From positions 21,366-85,365 of the forward strand of contig JBMOIP010000016.1 in the NCBI GenBank assembly GCA_049317265.1: a stretch of 64,000 nucleotides of DNA, given 5' to 3'. Of this stretch, positions 53,285 through 62,803 are shown piece after piece. Position numbers and translations under genes: made by a program. This DNA comes from CAIVAT01 sp049317265. GTDB lineage: Bacteria > Bacteroidota > Bacteroidia > Bacteroidales > FEN-979. A model generated the notes under the pieces. That model worked only from the letters and a program-made list of their open reading frames with translations, ran no database searches and had not been told where the DNA came from. How positions within the stretch are numbered: the first letter of the stretch is position 1; the number at the start of each line of letters is the position of its first letter.

Positions 53285-54652
53285 TCAATTAATCAGGTTG
53301 CGGTCCCTCAGCGCCTGTTCCAACTCCATCAGCGAGATGGGCTTTGCCAGGATTTTTTTCTCGCGGTCGAGTAAAAACATGGTGGGGGTTGCATAGATGT
53401 TGTAATCATCAGCCGATTTGCCGTTGAACCCCTTGAGGTCGGAGACATTGATCCAGGATGTTTTTTGCTCTTTTAAAAAAGCATTCCATTCGGTTCGGCT
53501 CGTATCGATGGATACCGACATAACCTCGAAACGCCTTGGCTGTTGCTTGTCGTAAAGTTCTTTCAGCCTGGGTGTCATGGCAACGCAATGCGGACAGGTG
53601 CTGGCATAGAAAACCACGAGGGTAAATTCTGACTTTATTTCGGCCAGTTTTACCGGTTTCCCTTTGGTGTCGGGAACTTCCAGGTCAGGTGCGATCTTGC
53701 CTATGGCAATCTTCTTGAAGGTATCCAGTTTTTTCTGCAGGGCCGACTTCCGTTCCTGGTCCTCGCAGGATGACGGGTCCTGGAAATTGTCGGCAATATA
53801 GGTGATCACCTCATCAAAATGGTACTTATCGAATCCTCCAACCAGGTAATCAAGCCAGAACTTGTATATCACCGGATTCACGGAGGCTGCGCCAAGCATG
53901 ACATTGACTGCTTTAATGAATTCCGCTTCAAGCTGTTTCTGGGGCATGCGGTTATTGCTGTAAAGCGAAAGGTAGGCGATCGACTTGTTGACAAATACCA
54001 TGCTGCGGAGCAGTGCAGTGTCTGAGAAATCGAGCTTGTCAAAATAGTGTTGTTTCAAAAAGGCAACCCGGTCATCTTTATTCATGCCTGCCGGGATAAA
54101 TGGCGTTTGGTATGCCTTGGCAATACGAACAGCCAAAGCGCCGGGAGACCGTTTTACCAGCGAATCAAGAAAGTGTTGCTGGGATGTTTGGGTAAGTTCC
54201 ATCTCGCCGGCAACAGAAGAATAGAAGGGATCTTTTACAGGATAGTAATCAACAACAGGCATGAGCAATTGTAGTTTTGCCTGGTTTATCCGGTCGAGCC
54301 TTGAATATTCACGGTTAATTTTATTCTCTTCCGACCGGATGATCTGAAGACTGTCCTCCGCATTTTTGGCCGTGGTAACAAATTCAACATCCTCCTGGTT
54401 CCACACCAGGTCGACCAGGCCGTCTTTGGCCCACTGAAGCCGGTACATTCCCGGCAGCCGGTTGATGATCATAAAACTAAAATGGCCATTGGCATCCGAG
54501 GTGGTTGAATCAATGGCCTTGGTCTTCTCGCCATATATGCTCATGAGGAAAACCCTGTTCGCCCCGAATCCACGGATTGTCCCTTCAATTTTGCGCTGTG
54601 CCTGCAATAATCCGGCCACAGCCAATAACGAAACCAGCAAAACCCATTTCAT
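53285..54652 (-). CDS. TlpA-family thioredoxin-like protein, CPHC active site
   Basis: 455 aa. Signal peptide (cleavage near LLQAQ), a DUF4369-like beta domain at residues 20-100 (RKIEGTIRGFGANRVFLMSI), a helical middle of about 200 residues, and a C-terminal thioredoxin fold from about 315 (IGKIAPDLEVPDTKGKPVKL). The redox pair is in ASTCPHCVAM. CPHC is a DsbA-type dipeptide, unlike the CGPC of the neighbour. The cis-Pro is in YATPTMFLLD. Periplasmic thiol-disulfide exchange is likely; the partner is unknown. The second TlpA-like gene lies upstream on the same strand after a 59-bp gap. Confidence 0.85.
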   Translation of the reverse strand: MKWVLLVSLLAVAGLLQAQRKIEGTIRGFGANRVFLMSIYGEKTKAIDSTTSDANGHFSFMIINRLPGMYRLQWAKDGLVDLVWNQEDVEFVTTAKNAEDSLQIIRSEENKINREYSRLDRINQAKLQLLMPVVDYYPVKDPFYSSVAGEMELTQTSQQHFLDSLVKRSPGALAVRIAKAYQTPFIPAGMNKDDRVAFLKQHYFDKLDFSDTALLRSMVFVNKSIAYLSLYSNNRMPQKQLEAEFIKAVNVMLGAASVNPVIYKFWLDYLVGGFDKYHFDEVITYIADNFQDPSSCEDQERKSALQKKLDTFKKIAIGKIAPDLEVPDTKGKPVKLAEIKSEFTLVVFYASTCPHCVAMTPRLKELYDKQQPRRFEVMSVSIDTSRTEWNAFLKEQKTSWINVSDLKGFNGKSADDYNIYATPTMFLLDREKKILAKPISLMELEQALRDRNLIN

Positions 54653-54684
54653 AAAAAACTAAATTGAAAACACCACCCAAAGAC

Positions 54685-54724
54685 CCGTAACCCTGCTACT
54701 TTGTCACCTTGTTACTTTGTCACC
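54685..54724. repeat. 16-nt tandem repeat over the stop codon of the TlpA gene
   Basis: Read on the minus strand: GGTGACAAAGTAACAA, GGTGACAAAGTAGCAG, then a partial GGTTACGG. The first unit encodes the last residues (V-T-K-stop) of the TlpA-like protein. Confidence 0.75.
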
Positions 54725-55854
54725 TTTTTACCCCCATGACCCTTCTTCTCCTCCACTACCGGTCCGAAAATCTCCACCAGTTTGCTCATCAGATCCTCCC
54801 CGCGCAGGTTGCGGCCGATGATCTTCTGATCCTTGTCGAGCAGCACATTGGCAGGAATGGAGTTAACCCCGTAAAGTTTACCGGCTGCATTTTTCCAGTA
54901 TTGCAGGTCGGATACATGGTTCCAGGTAAGGTGATCATCCTTAACGGCTTTCATCCATTTTTCCCGGTTCTGGTCGAACGAACAGCCAAGAACGTCAAAC
55001 CCTTTCTTACTGAAGGCATTGTATGCTTTCACAACATTCGGATTTTCGGCACGGCATGGTCCGCACCACGAAGCCCAGAAATCAAGCAGCAGGTATTTGC
55101 CTTTGAACGATGATAATTTAACCGGTTTGCCGGTGGTGTCATTCATTTCAAAATCAGGTGCAATTTGTCCGATTGACACGCTCTTCAATATCTCGACCCT
55201 TTTCTTTAAAGCCTGCATGTATTGTGATGCATTCAGCCCGGTATCCATCACATTGACAACCTCTTCCAGTTCAGGAAGTTCAAACTGCCAGCTGTTGCGC
55301 ATCACCAGGTAGGGCGACACAACGGTCTTGGTATTGGTCTTTGCGAAATCCTGAAGCTGCTTTTTCAACTCCGCATCGAGTGCGTTGGACAGGGAATCGT
55401 TTCGCACCATTCCCACGGTATCATTTGCCTCTTTGGCCTTTTTCCACTCTTTGTAAACAACATCCATTTTGGCATTGGTGGCATCATTCATCGTAACATA
55501 TTGCTGATAGATGTCGTGTGATGCCGAACCTTTTACGGTTGATTTCTCCAGGCTGTCGGGAAAAATCTTCACCTCAATACCGGCATTTTCAATAAAAACA
55601 GGCAGAAGCACCTGGTTTTGTTTCATGGCAATATGCCACATCTCCGGAAGATCAACTTTCCCGGTAAATGAAAATTCACCTTTTTCAAGTTTTACAGAGT
55701 CGAGATCGACCCATTTATCTGCGTCGTATTTCTGCAGGTATATCATACCGGTATCAGTGTCATTCACGGTTCCGGTGATTTTAAACTGATTTTTATTGTT
55801 CGTGCATGAAGCCAGAAGGGTCACTGCAAGCATTGCGAATACAAGTTTTTTCAT
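54712..55854 (-). CDS. TlpA-family thioredoxin-like lipoprotein, CGPC active site
   Basis: 380 aa. Lipobox LLASC (Cys17) followed by TNNKN, so lipid-anchored. N-terminal DUF4369 domain (residues 22-115: FKITGTVNDTDTGMIYLQKY), a helical linker, then a C-terminal thioredoxin domain from about 235 with LLLDFWASWCGPCRAENP and cis-Pro in NSIPANVLLD. This is the typical Bacteroidota envelope thioredoxin that reduces or isomerises exported proteins. The last residues come from a tandem repeat. Divergent from the GH38 gene with 91 bp between starts and overlapping promoter elements. Confidence 0.9.
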   Translation of the reverse strand: MKKLVFAMLAVTLLASCTNNKNQFKITGTVNDTDTGMIYLQKYDADKWVDLDSVKLEKGEFSFTGKVDLPEMWHIAMKQNQVLLPVFIENAGIEVKIFPDSLEKSTVKGSASHDIYQQYVTMNDATNAKMDVVYKEWKKAKEANDTVGMVRNDSLSNALDAELKKQLQDFAKTNTKTVVSPYLVMRNSWQFELPELEEVVNVMDTGLNASQYMQALKKRVEILKSVSIGQIAPDFEMNDTTGKPVKLSSFKGKYLLLDFWASWCGPCRAENPNVVKAYNAFSKKGFDVLGCSFDQNREKWMKAVKDDHLTWNHVSDLQYWKNAAGKLYGVNSIPANVLLDKDQKIIGRNLRGEDLMSKLVEIFGPVVEEKKGHGGKKVTK

Positions 55855-55883
55855 AGGTTGATCTCCCGTTATTATTGTTTGTA

Positions 55884-55891
55884 CAAAAGTA
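55884..55891 (-). promoter_or_regulatory. Candidate -7 element of the TlpA lipoprotein gene
   Basis: Minus strand reads TACTTTTG, exact to TAnnTTTG, 29 bp before the ATG at 55854. It is 6 bp from the -33 box of the divergent GH38 promoter. Confidence 0.5.
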
Positions 55892-55897
55892 ACGCTT

Positions 55898-55927
55898 TTT
55901 GAGAAATAAAATAAATCCCTAATTTTA
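55898..55927 (+). promoter_or_regulatory. Candidate promoter of the GH38-ABC exporter genes
   Basis: TTTG at 55898-55901, 18-bp spacer, TAATTTTA at 55920-55927 (7 of 8 to TAnnTTTG). It lies 18 bp before the ATG at 55946. Confidence 0.55.
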
Positions 55928-55945
55928 CAAGGAAATACAAATGCT

Positions 55946-58900
55946 ATGATGAGTCCCCGTTTCCATGTGATCGCCCTGTTGTTCCTGCTGATCGGGAATT
56001 TTGCCTATTCCCAGGCTGAATTGCCAAAACCTGCAGCAGCCAGGTATGACCTGTCGAAGGATCCTGTGCTCTACACGGTAGGTTATGCGCACCTCGACAC
56101 TGAATGGCGATGGGATTATGAAACCACCATCAACGAATACCTGAAGAACACGCTGACCGATAACTTTCAGCGGCTTGAAAAGTACAAATCGTATGTCTTC
56201 ACCTTCTCGGGAGCCCGCCGCTATAAGATGATGAAGGAGTATTATCCTGATAAGTATGAGAAACTTAAGAAATACGTCTCCCTCGGAAGGTGGTTCGTCG
56301 GCGGCTCTTCGGTGGATGAGTGCGATGTCAACGTTCCTTCACCCGAATCGGTGATCAGGCAGGTGCTGTATGGGAATGGCTACTTCAAGTCGGAATTCGG
56401 AAAGGAGAGTGTCGATTTTATGCTTCCCGACTGTTTTGGTTTCCAGGCACATCTCCCGTCGGTACTTGCCCATGCGGGATTGAAAGGATTTTCAACGCAA
56501 AAACTCTCCTGGGGATCGGCCTCCGGCATCCCGTTCAACATCGGCAACTGGACGGGTCCCGACGGCAATGGCATCGTGGCAGCGCTGAATGCCACCAATT
56601 ATGGCGGGGAGGTTCAGAAACGACTCGACACCTCGTCCTATTGGATTGCACGGGTGATGGAAAACGGGCGGAAATACGGCGTTTATGCCGATTACCGTTA
56701 CTATGGTGTTGGAGATGAAGGCGGCGCCCCCCGCGAAGAGGATGTGAAAAATGCTGCCGGCAGCGTGGGACAGCCAGATGGGAAACTCAACATTTACCTC
56801 TCCTCCTCCGATCAGCTTTTCAGGGACCTGACACCAGAACAGAAAAGCAAACTTCCTTCCTTTACCGGTGACCTGCTCCTCACTGAACACTCCTCCGGTT
56901 CGCTTACATCACAGGCTTATATGAAACGATGGAACCGCAAAAACGAACAGCTGGCGCTCGCCACTGAACCTGTTGCGGTAATGGCCGACTGGCTGGGCGG
57001 ACAAAAATACCCCCAGCGTTCGATCAATGAAGCATGGTGGCTGGTGCTGGGCAGCCAGATGCACGACATCCTGCCGGGAACCTGTATCCCCAAAGCTTAC
57101 GAATATGCCTGGAATGACGAGGTGCTCGCCCTGAACAAATTTTCTGCCGGAATGTTGAGTTCAGCCGGTGCCGTAATCCATGCCATGGATACCCGGGGGA
57201 AAGGCACTGCACTCGTGGTGTACAATCCCCTCGCCATCGCAAGAAAGGATGTTGTTGAAGCCGAAATCCCATTTCCCGAAGGCGCTCCGAAGGCTGTAAA
57301 AGTAGTCGATGCCCTCAACAATGAAGTACAGGTACAACTGGTACAAGCATCAAAGGAGAGCCTCCGTATCATCTTTCTCAGTAACGTTCCGTCACTCGGT
57401 CTTGTTTGCTATGATGTACAGCCGGTGAAAGAGGAGTCTCCGGCAAAGAGTTCACTCTCGGTTTCTGAAAAGATGATTGACAACGAATTTTTGAAGGTCA
57501 CCATCAATGCTGCAGGCGACATCTCGAGCATCATTGATAAAAAACTTGGGAAAGAGTTGCTCTCGGCACCCATGAGACTTGAATTTCAGAAAGAACATCC
57601 CGCCTACTGGCCAGCCTGGAATATGGATTGGAACGACCGTAAAAATCCTCCCTCCGGCTTTGTTGGCGGACCCGCCAAAATCACCGTGGTTGAAAAGGGC
57701 CCTGTGCGGGCGACGGTTAAAATAGAGCGCACTGCCCTGAATTCAGTATTTATACAATACATCCAGCTGGTAGCCGGCAAGGAGAACCTGGTCATCAGGA
57801 ACACCATCAAATGGCAGTCGCGGGGCGTGAGCCTGAAGGCCTCTTTCCCCCTCACAGCAGCCAATGGAAATGCCACCTATAACCTGGGGTTGGGAACCGA
57901 AGAACGAGCCAGCAACGATGAAAAGAAGTATGAGGTTCCCTCCCGAGAATGGTTCGACCTCACCGATAAAACCGGGAATTTCGGCGTGACGATTTTTGAA
58001 GACAGCAAATTCGGTTCCGACAAGCCCAACGATAAAACCTTACGCCTCACCCTCCTTTATACTCCCGCCACAAACTTTTTTCACGACCAGGCTACACAGG
58101 ACTGGGGAATTCACGAAATCACGTATGGTCTTTACAGCCACAAAGGGGACTGGCGCACAGCACTTTCAGAGTGGCAGGGACGGGGCATCAACCAGCCGCT
58201 CCGGGTCTTCCGGGCGTCACAGCACGAGGGTTTCCTTGGAAAGAGTTTCTCATTTGCGCAAGTCTCCGTTCCACAGGTGGATATCCGCACCATTAAAAAG
58301 GCCGAAAACGGAAAGGATGTGGTTATCAGACTGCAGGAACTCACAGGAAAAGACCTTCAGAATGTTGAAGTAACATTGGCCTCCAAAATCGTTAAAGCCT
58401 GGGAAGTCGACGGGCAGGAGCGTCTTGTTGGCGAAGCAACATTGAAAAACGGGAAACTGTTGACCGACATGAAGAAATTTGCCATCCGCAGTTTTGCCAT
58501 CCAGGTGGAGGCACCTGTGCAAAAGCAGGCGGAGCCAACTTCGTTCGCATTGCCTCTTGTATTTGACCAGGATGTGGTCTCCTCCATGAAAAACAGGAAA
58601 AATGGCAGTTTTGATCAGCAGGGGATGAGCCTTCCCGCCGAACTTTTTCCTGAAACCCTCACTGTTGACGGCATACAGTTCAACCTCGGCCCTATCGCCG
58701 ATGGAAAAAACAATGTGCTCGTCTGCAAAGGGCAGAAGATCACCCTTCCAAAGACAGGGAATTTCAACCACTTATACATTTTAGCTTCGGCCACTGCCGA
58801 CACAGCGGGAATATTCAAGGTCGGAAGTTTAAAATCAACCCTTCACATACAGGCTTATCGTGGAAACATCGGCCAGTTCGACAACCGGACCTGGGATAAA

Positions 58901-59794
58901 TACAACCGGATGACCGGGGTGCAGAAAGGGTTCATCAAGCGTGATGAGGTTGCCTGGTTTGCCACCCACCTTCACCATGACACGCTCGATCTTCCTTACC
59001 AATATGCCTATATTTTCAAGTACGCGCTCGATGCCGGACCTGCCAGTGGCACGTTGCAGCTTCCTGACAATGAAAGCATTAAAATTTTCGCCATCTCGCT
59101 GGCCGATAATCCTGCCGACCAGGTTCAACCGGCCCAGCCCATGTATGATGATTTCAGCGGGCGCCAGTCCATGACCCTCAGCCTCACAAAAAGCTACGTG
59201 GATGAGGCAATGACCCCTGCGGCAAAGATTCTCGCTTACAGCAACCGGAACCTTGCAAAACTTCCGGCCAGGCTTACCATGAAAGACTATGCTGATATCC
59301 ATCAGCCAAACGGGGTGACAACCAGTTTCTACTTCAGCAATGCTGACACTACGCTCAAGGGATTGTCCGACGGCATGACCGTGGCCGCCATCAACGATGG
59401 CATGTACGACCTGCTGCCCGGCGACTCGCTGAACGACAAATGGTCGGAAAAGGGTGAAGGCCGGATACTGATGGATTTGCAGCGGGAGATTGAACTTGAC
59501 AGCGTCCATATTTTCACTGGACAAAGTACCAAACGCGGAGGGCAATCTTTCTCGCTCTGGGGTGCCACAGGCGAGAAGAATCCGACGTTAAAAGGAGATC
59601 CCAAATCTTCCGGATGGAGTTTTATCGCCCTTGCTCCCCCCGAGGATATATGGGGCAACAGCAAAGCGCTCTACACCGTGATTCCCCTGCCCGAAAAGTC
59701 AAAACAGTACCGTTACCTGCTGTGGATCAGCGAAGACTCCCCGTACGGTCCTTTCTATTTCAGGGAGGTGGATGTTTTTGAAAAGCAAAAATAG
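55946..59794 (+). CDS. Exported GH38 alpha-mannosidase, long form
   Basis: 1282 aa with a signal peptide (cleavage near AYSQA). GH38 enzymes remove alpha-linked mannose by a retaining, zinc-assisted mechanism. Catalytic-domain marks: GYAHLDTEWRWDYE with zinc ligands His49 and Asp51, the nucleophile Asp162 in MLPDCFGFQAHLPS, and QMHDILPGTCIPKAYEY with His373-Asp374. Central and C-terminal beta domains of the family follow (to about 830). A further 450 residues, including a discoidin/NPCBM-like segment near the end (LDSVHIFTGQSTKRGGQSFS), make it longer than most GH38 proteins and may bind glycan. An ABC permease gene starts 6 bp downstream. Confidence 0.9.
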   Translation: MMSPRFHVIALLFLLIGNFAYSQAELPKPAAARYDLSKDPVLYTVGYAHLDTEWRWDYETTINEYLKNTLTDNFQRLEKYKSYVFTFSGARRYKMMKEYYPDKYEKLKKYVSLGRWFVGGSSVDECDVNVPSPESVIRQVLYGNGYFKSEFGKESVDFMLPDCFGFQAHLPSVLAHAGLKGFSTQKLSWGSASGIPFNIGNWTGPDGNGIVAALNATNYGGEVQKRLDTSSYWIARVMENGRKYGVYADYRYYGVGDEGGAPREEDVKNAAGSVGQPDGKLNIYLSSSDQLFRDLTPEQKSKLPSFTGDLLLTEHSSGSLTSQAYMKRWNRKNEQLALATEPVAVMADWLGGQKYPQRSINEAWWLVLGSQMHDILPGTCIPKAYEYAWNDEVLALNKFSAGMLSSAGAVIHAMDTRGKGTALVVYNPLAIARKDVVEAEIPFPEGAPKAVKVVDALNNEVQVQLVQASKESLRIIFLSNVPSLGLVCYDVQPVKEESPAKSSLSVSEKMIDNEFLKVTINAAGDISSIIDKKLGKELLSAPMRLEFQKEHPAYWPAWNMDWNDRKNPPSGFVGGPAKITVVEKGPVRATVKIERTALNSVFIQYIQLVAGKENLVIRNTIKWQSRGVSLKASFPLTAANGNATYNLGLGTEERASNDEKKYEVPSREWFDLTDKTGNFGVTIFEDSKFGSDKPNDKTLRLTLLYTPATNFFHDQATQDWGIHEITYGLYSHKGDWRTALSEWQGRGINQPLRVFRASQHEGFLGKSFSFAQVSVPQVDIRTIKKAENGKDVVIRLQELTGKDLQNVEVTLASKIVKAWEVDGQERLVGEATLKNGKLLTDMKKFAIRSFAIQVEAPVQKQAEPTSFALPLVFDQDVVSSMKNRKNGSFDQQGMSLPAELFPETLTVDGIQFNLGPIADGKNNVLVCKGQKITLPKTGNFNHLYILASATADTAGIFKVGSLKSTLHIQAYRGNIGQFDNRTWDKYNRMTGVQKGFIKRDEVAWFATHLHHDTLDLPYQYAYIFKYALDAGPASGTLQLPDNESIKIFAISLADNPADQVQPAQPMYDDFSGRQSMTLSLTKSYVDEAMTPAAKILAYSNRNLAKLPARLTMKDYADIHQPNGVTTSFYFSNADTTLKGLSDGMTVAAINDGMYDLLPGDSLNDKWSEKGEGRILMDLQREIELDSVHIFTGQSTKRGGQSFSLWGATGEKNPTLKGDPKSSGWSFIALAPPEDIWGNSKALYTVIPLPEKSKQYRYLLWISEDSPYGPFYFREVDVFEKQK

Positions 59795-59800
59795 GTACCC

Positions 59801-61297
59801 ATGAAATCATTTCCCGGTCTGTTTTTCCGGCTGGCCGACCATCAATGGAAAGAGACCATCCGTTCTTCCTACTGGCAGAAAAGCCTGCTGATCAACATCA
59901 TTCTTGGGATTTTTATACTCTATTTCCTGCTTAACCTGGTCTTTTTAGGGTTGTTCCTTGGAAAGATCCTCAGCGCTGCATTTCCTGAGTCAGACCCGGT
60001 AACTGCATTTTCAGGGATCCTGTTCTATTATTTTATCATCGATTTTCTGCTGAGATTTCTCATGCAGCCCGCCCCTGTGATCTCTATCATGCCATACCAG
60101 CACCTTCCGGTCAGGAAAAATTCAATCTTTCACTTTCTTCTGATCAAATCAGGCATCAGCCTTTTCAACTTTTTCCCCATCGTTGTTTTATTGCCATTTA
60201 CCATACGAAATATTATACCGGCCTATTCCGCAAGCATGGGTTTGACATGGTTTTTCACCCTGATGCTCCTGATCTTTTCCAACAACTACCTGGCTTTTTT
60301 CTTTAAAAAATTATTTTCCGTCAGGCCGTGGGTGATTGTCGTGATTTTGCTGGCGGCCTCCCTGCTGGTGCTGGCGGATGTTTCACAACACCAGCTGATC
60401 TCTCACTCGTTTGGTGGCTGGTTGATGTATGTTGCACATCACCCGGCAGGAATCGCCGCCCCGTTTCTTTTTTTGCTGCTCTCTTATGGAATTTCGTGGA
60501 ATTTCCTCCACGGGCAACGATACATGGAGGTGAAAACAGCAACCGGAAAGCAGTATGCTACCAGTGGAAGCGGCAGGTACCTGTCAAAAACCTTCGGCGC
60601 AACCGGAGCCCTGGTGACACTCGAAATAAAGATGATCCTGAGGAATAACCGGCCAAGGTCGTACCTGGTACTCAGCGCATTGTTCCTGTTTTATGGATTC
60701 ATGATTTACCCGAAACATCCTATTGCCGGGAGTTATGAAATGGGACTTTTCATCGGGTTGCTCCTCACGGGGATCATGATGTTGCAGTATGGACAGCTGG
60801 TCCTCTCCTGGGAAAGCAGTTACTTTGACAGGCTGTGCACCGCAAATTTTTCGAGCCGTGAGTTTTTCGCCGCTAAATTCTGGCTCTTTTTCCTTTTTAA
60901 CACGACAACCTTCCTCATCACACTTCCATATGCCTTCTTTGATTATAAGATCCTGCTGCTGAACCTGGTTGCCTGGCTTTTCAGCAGCGGGGTAAGTATT
61001 TTCCTCATCCTGTACCTCGGCACTTACAATAGCAAGCGGGTCGATATGTCAAAAGGGGCATTTTTCAACTATGAGGGAGCCTCTGCCGTACATTTTATCA
61101 TGATCTTCCCGGTGATCGGCTTCCCTCTGTTGCTCTACTGGCTGATCTCGCTAGTAACGTCCCCGCTGGCCGGACTTGTCGCCATTGGACTTACGGGAGC
61201 GACCGGGCTGGTATTTCACAGGCAACTCATCGATATTGTTACCAGGCAGTTTAAGTCCCGAAAACAGCAAATTCTTCACGGTTTCAGAAACGGATAG
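59801..61297 (+). CDS. ABC exporter permease, DUF5687 family
   Basis: 498 aa with about twelve hydrophobic segments in two groups (residues 30-240 and 285-480). N-terminal HQWKETIRSSYWQKSLLINI and the downstream ATPase match the DUF5687 family of Bacteroidota ABC-2-like permeases. The substrate is unknown. It begins 6 bp after the GH38 gene and its stop is separated by one base from the ATPase start, so the three genes form one operon. Confidence 0.75.
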   Translation: MKSFPGLFFRLADHQWKETIRSSYWQKSLLINIILGIFILYFLLNLVFLGLFLGKILSAAFPESDPVTAFSGILFYYFIIDFLLRFLMQPAPVISIMPYQHLPVRKNSIFHFLLIKSGISLFNFFPIVVLLPFTIRNIIPAYSASMGLTWFFTLMLLIFSNNYLAFFFKKLFSVRPWVIVVILLAASLLVLADVSQHQLISHSFGGWLMYVAHHPAGIAAPFLFLLLSYGISWNFLHGQRYMEVKTATGKQYATSGSGRYLSKTFGATGALVTLEIKMILRNNRPRSYLVLSALFLFYGFMIYPKHPIAGSYEMGLFIGLLLTGIMMLQYGQLVLSWESSYFDRLCTANFSSREFFAAKFWLFFLFNTTTFLITLPYAFFDYKILLLNLVAWLFSSGVSIFLILYLGTYNSKRVDMSKGAFFNYEGASAVHFIMIFPVIGFPLLLYWLISLVTSPLAGLVAIGLTGATGLVFHRQLIDIVTRQFKSRKQQILHGFRNG

Positions 61298-61298
61298 T

Positions 61299-61994
61299 AT
61301 GATCACGGTAAAAGATCTCAAAAAACTGTATAACAATGTGGTGGCCCTGGATATCCCGGCCATGGAGATTTCCGCCGGCGAATCCTTCGGACTCATCGGT
61401 AATAACGGAGCGGGAAAAACCACCTTCTTTCGGTTGATCCTCGACCTACTGGCAGCCACTCACGGGGTTGTCTTATCCAAACAGGTTGCCGTATCCCGCT
61501 CTGAAGCATGGAAAAAATATACCGGTTCCTACCTCGATGAAGGGTTCCTGATCGACTATCTCTCCCCTTCCGAGTATTTCGATTTCATAGGCAGCCTGCA
61601 CGGAATGAACAGTGAAGATATTGCCAACCTTTTCAACCACCTGGATGGATTTGCAGACGATGAATTAAGGCAGAACAGAAGCGCCATCCGGGCACTGTCG
61701 CAGGGAAACAGAAGTAAAGTCGGGATTATTGCTGCCTTGTTGGGAAACCCGGAAATCATCATCCTCGACGAACCCTTCGCCCATCTTGATCCAAGTTCAC
61801 AGATCAGCCTGAAAAGGTTGCTGAAACGGATCAATGGTGAACAAAAAACCACGATCCTCGTCTCCAGTCACGACCTGGCCCACGTTACAGATGTCTGTAG
61901 CCGGATTGTATTGCTGGAGGAGGGCCTGGCCATTAAAGATTTTGCTACAACTCCTGACACGCTTCGTGAACTGGAAGCCTATTTTACCAGGTAG
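61299..61994 (+). CDS. ABC transporter ATP-binding protein
   Basis: 231 aa from the ATG at 61299, one base after the permease stop; earlier in-frame codons lie inside the permease gene. Walker A GNNGAGKTT at residues 34-42, a signature LSQGN (short form of LSGGQ, with Gln and Asn changed), Walker B IIILDEPFAHLD, and H-loop His in VSSHDL. It powers the DUF5687 permease. The Q-loop area has YLDEGFLIDYLSPSEY, as in ABC-2 exporters. Confidence 0.88.
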   Translation: MITVKDLKKLYNNVVALDIPAMEISAGESFGLIGNNGAGKTTFFRLILDLLAATHGVVLSKQVAVSRSEAWKKYTGSYLDEGFLIDYLSPSEYFDFIGSLHGMNSEDIANLFNHLDGFADDELRQNRSAIRALSQGNRSKVGIIAALLGNPEIIILDEPFAHLDPSSQISLKRLLKRINGEQKTTILVSSHDLAHVTDVCSRIVLLEEGLAIKDFATTPDTLRELEAYFTR

Positions 61995-62301
61995 CCGGGT
62001 ATTCAGCTTCAACCCATCATTCCCATATAGTACTTCACTCACCGCCCCCTCGCGGTATCAGAATTATAATGAGCAAAGAACTTTTTTACCGGTAAATAGG
62101 ATATTTTGGCAAATTTAACCTTACCTTTACATACTATTTTGCTACACCGGGGTAATTGACACCTGCCTGAGTTTGATTGTTTGGCTTCCTGCCCATCGAT
62201 TAATTGTGCATGCAAGATAGAAACTCAAAACTACTCAACTTACTTTGAAATTCTGGATTTAACCTGGTTTCCATTGAATCGCGGAAAGCAGGGAATCTTT
62301 T
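61995..62301. other. Intergenic stretch, no gene seen
   Basis: 307 bp, A/T-rich. Holds a 12-bp palindrome TTTACCGGTAAA at 62085-62096, several T-tracts, and only imperfect promoter-like words (TACTTTG, one base short). No hairpin terminator, tRNA or convincing short ORF was found. The recX-prfB promoter must be here. Confidence 0.6.
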
Positions 62302-62802
62302 ATGAGACATTTGATGAAAAAATCAGGATCAAAGGATTTGGCCAACAGCGACCTGGAGGTGGTTCTTGCCAGGATACAACATTATTGTGCCTACCAGGAG
62401 CGTTGCAATGAGGAGGTGGAAAGTAAACTGATCCAGTGGAAGGTCGCCCCTGTCAGGATCAGAAAGATAAAAATCCTGCTGAACAGGGAAGGGTATATTG
62501 ACGAGGAGCGATTTGCCAGGATTTTTGCGTGTGGCAAATTCCATATCAACAAATGGGGGCGGATCAAAATCCGTCATGAACTGAAAATCCGGAAAATCCC
62601 TGAAACTCTTATACAAAAAGCACTGGAAGAGATTGGTGACGATGATTATAGAAGGACCATCCATGAACTTATTCTTAAAAAAATGTCGGAAATAAAAATC
62701 TCAAAACATTTGAATATGCGCGAAAAAATCATCACTTTTGTCACAGGCAAAGGATTTGAATTTGACCTGATCATAAAAGTATTAACAGAACTTAAAATCT
62801 GA
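62302..62802 (+). CDS. recX: RecX family regulatory protein
   Basis: 166 aa. RecX proteins bind RecA filaments and limit recombination. Three tandem three-helix repeats are visible: YCAYQERCNEEVESKLIQWK, IKILLNREGYIDEERFARIF with WGRIKIRHELKIRKIPETLI, and a C-terminal EKIITFVTGKGFEFDLIIKV. Start at 62302; a second ATG at 62314 is also possible. The stop is one base before the prfB start, so both are probably co-translated. No recA is near. Confidence 0.85.
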   Translation: MRHLMKKSGSKDLANSDLEVVLARIQHYCAYQERCNEEVESKLIQWKVAPVRIRKIKILLNREGYIDEERFARIFACGKFHINKWGRIKIRHELKIRKIPETLIQKALEEIGDDDYRRTIHELILKKMSEIKISKHLNMREKIITFVTGKGFEFDLIIKVLTELKI

Positions 62803-62803
62803 C

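Noticed and set aside
58835..59545. 236-codon open frame on the minus strand
   Set aside because: Antisense to the GH38 gene with no recognisable domain.
61176..61298. Longer N terminus for the ABC ATPase
   Set aside because: The extension overlaps the permease gene; the ABC domain starts right after the ATG at 61299.
62085..62096. TTTACCGGTAAA palindrome as an operator of recX-prfB
   Set aside because: It is over 200 bp from the start, only 12 bp long, and no second copy was seen near a promoter; too weak to call.
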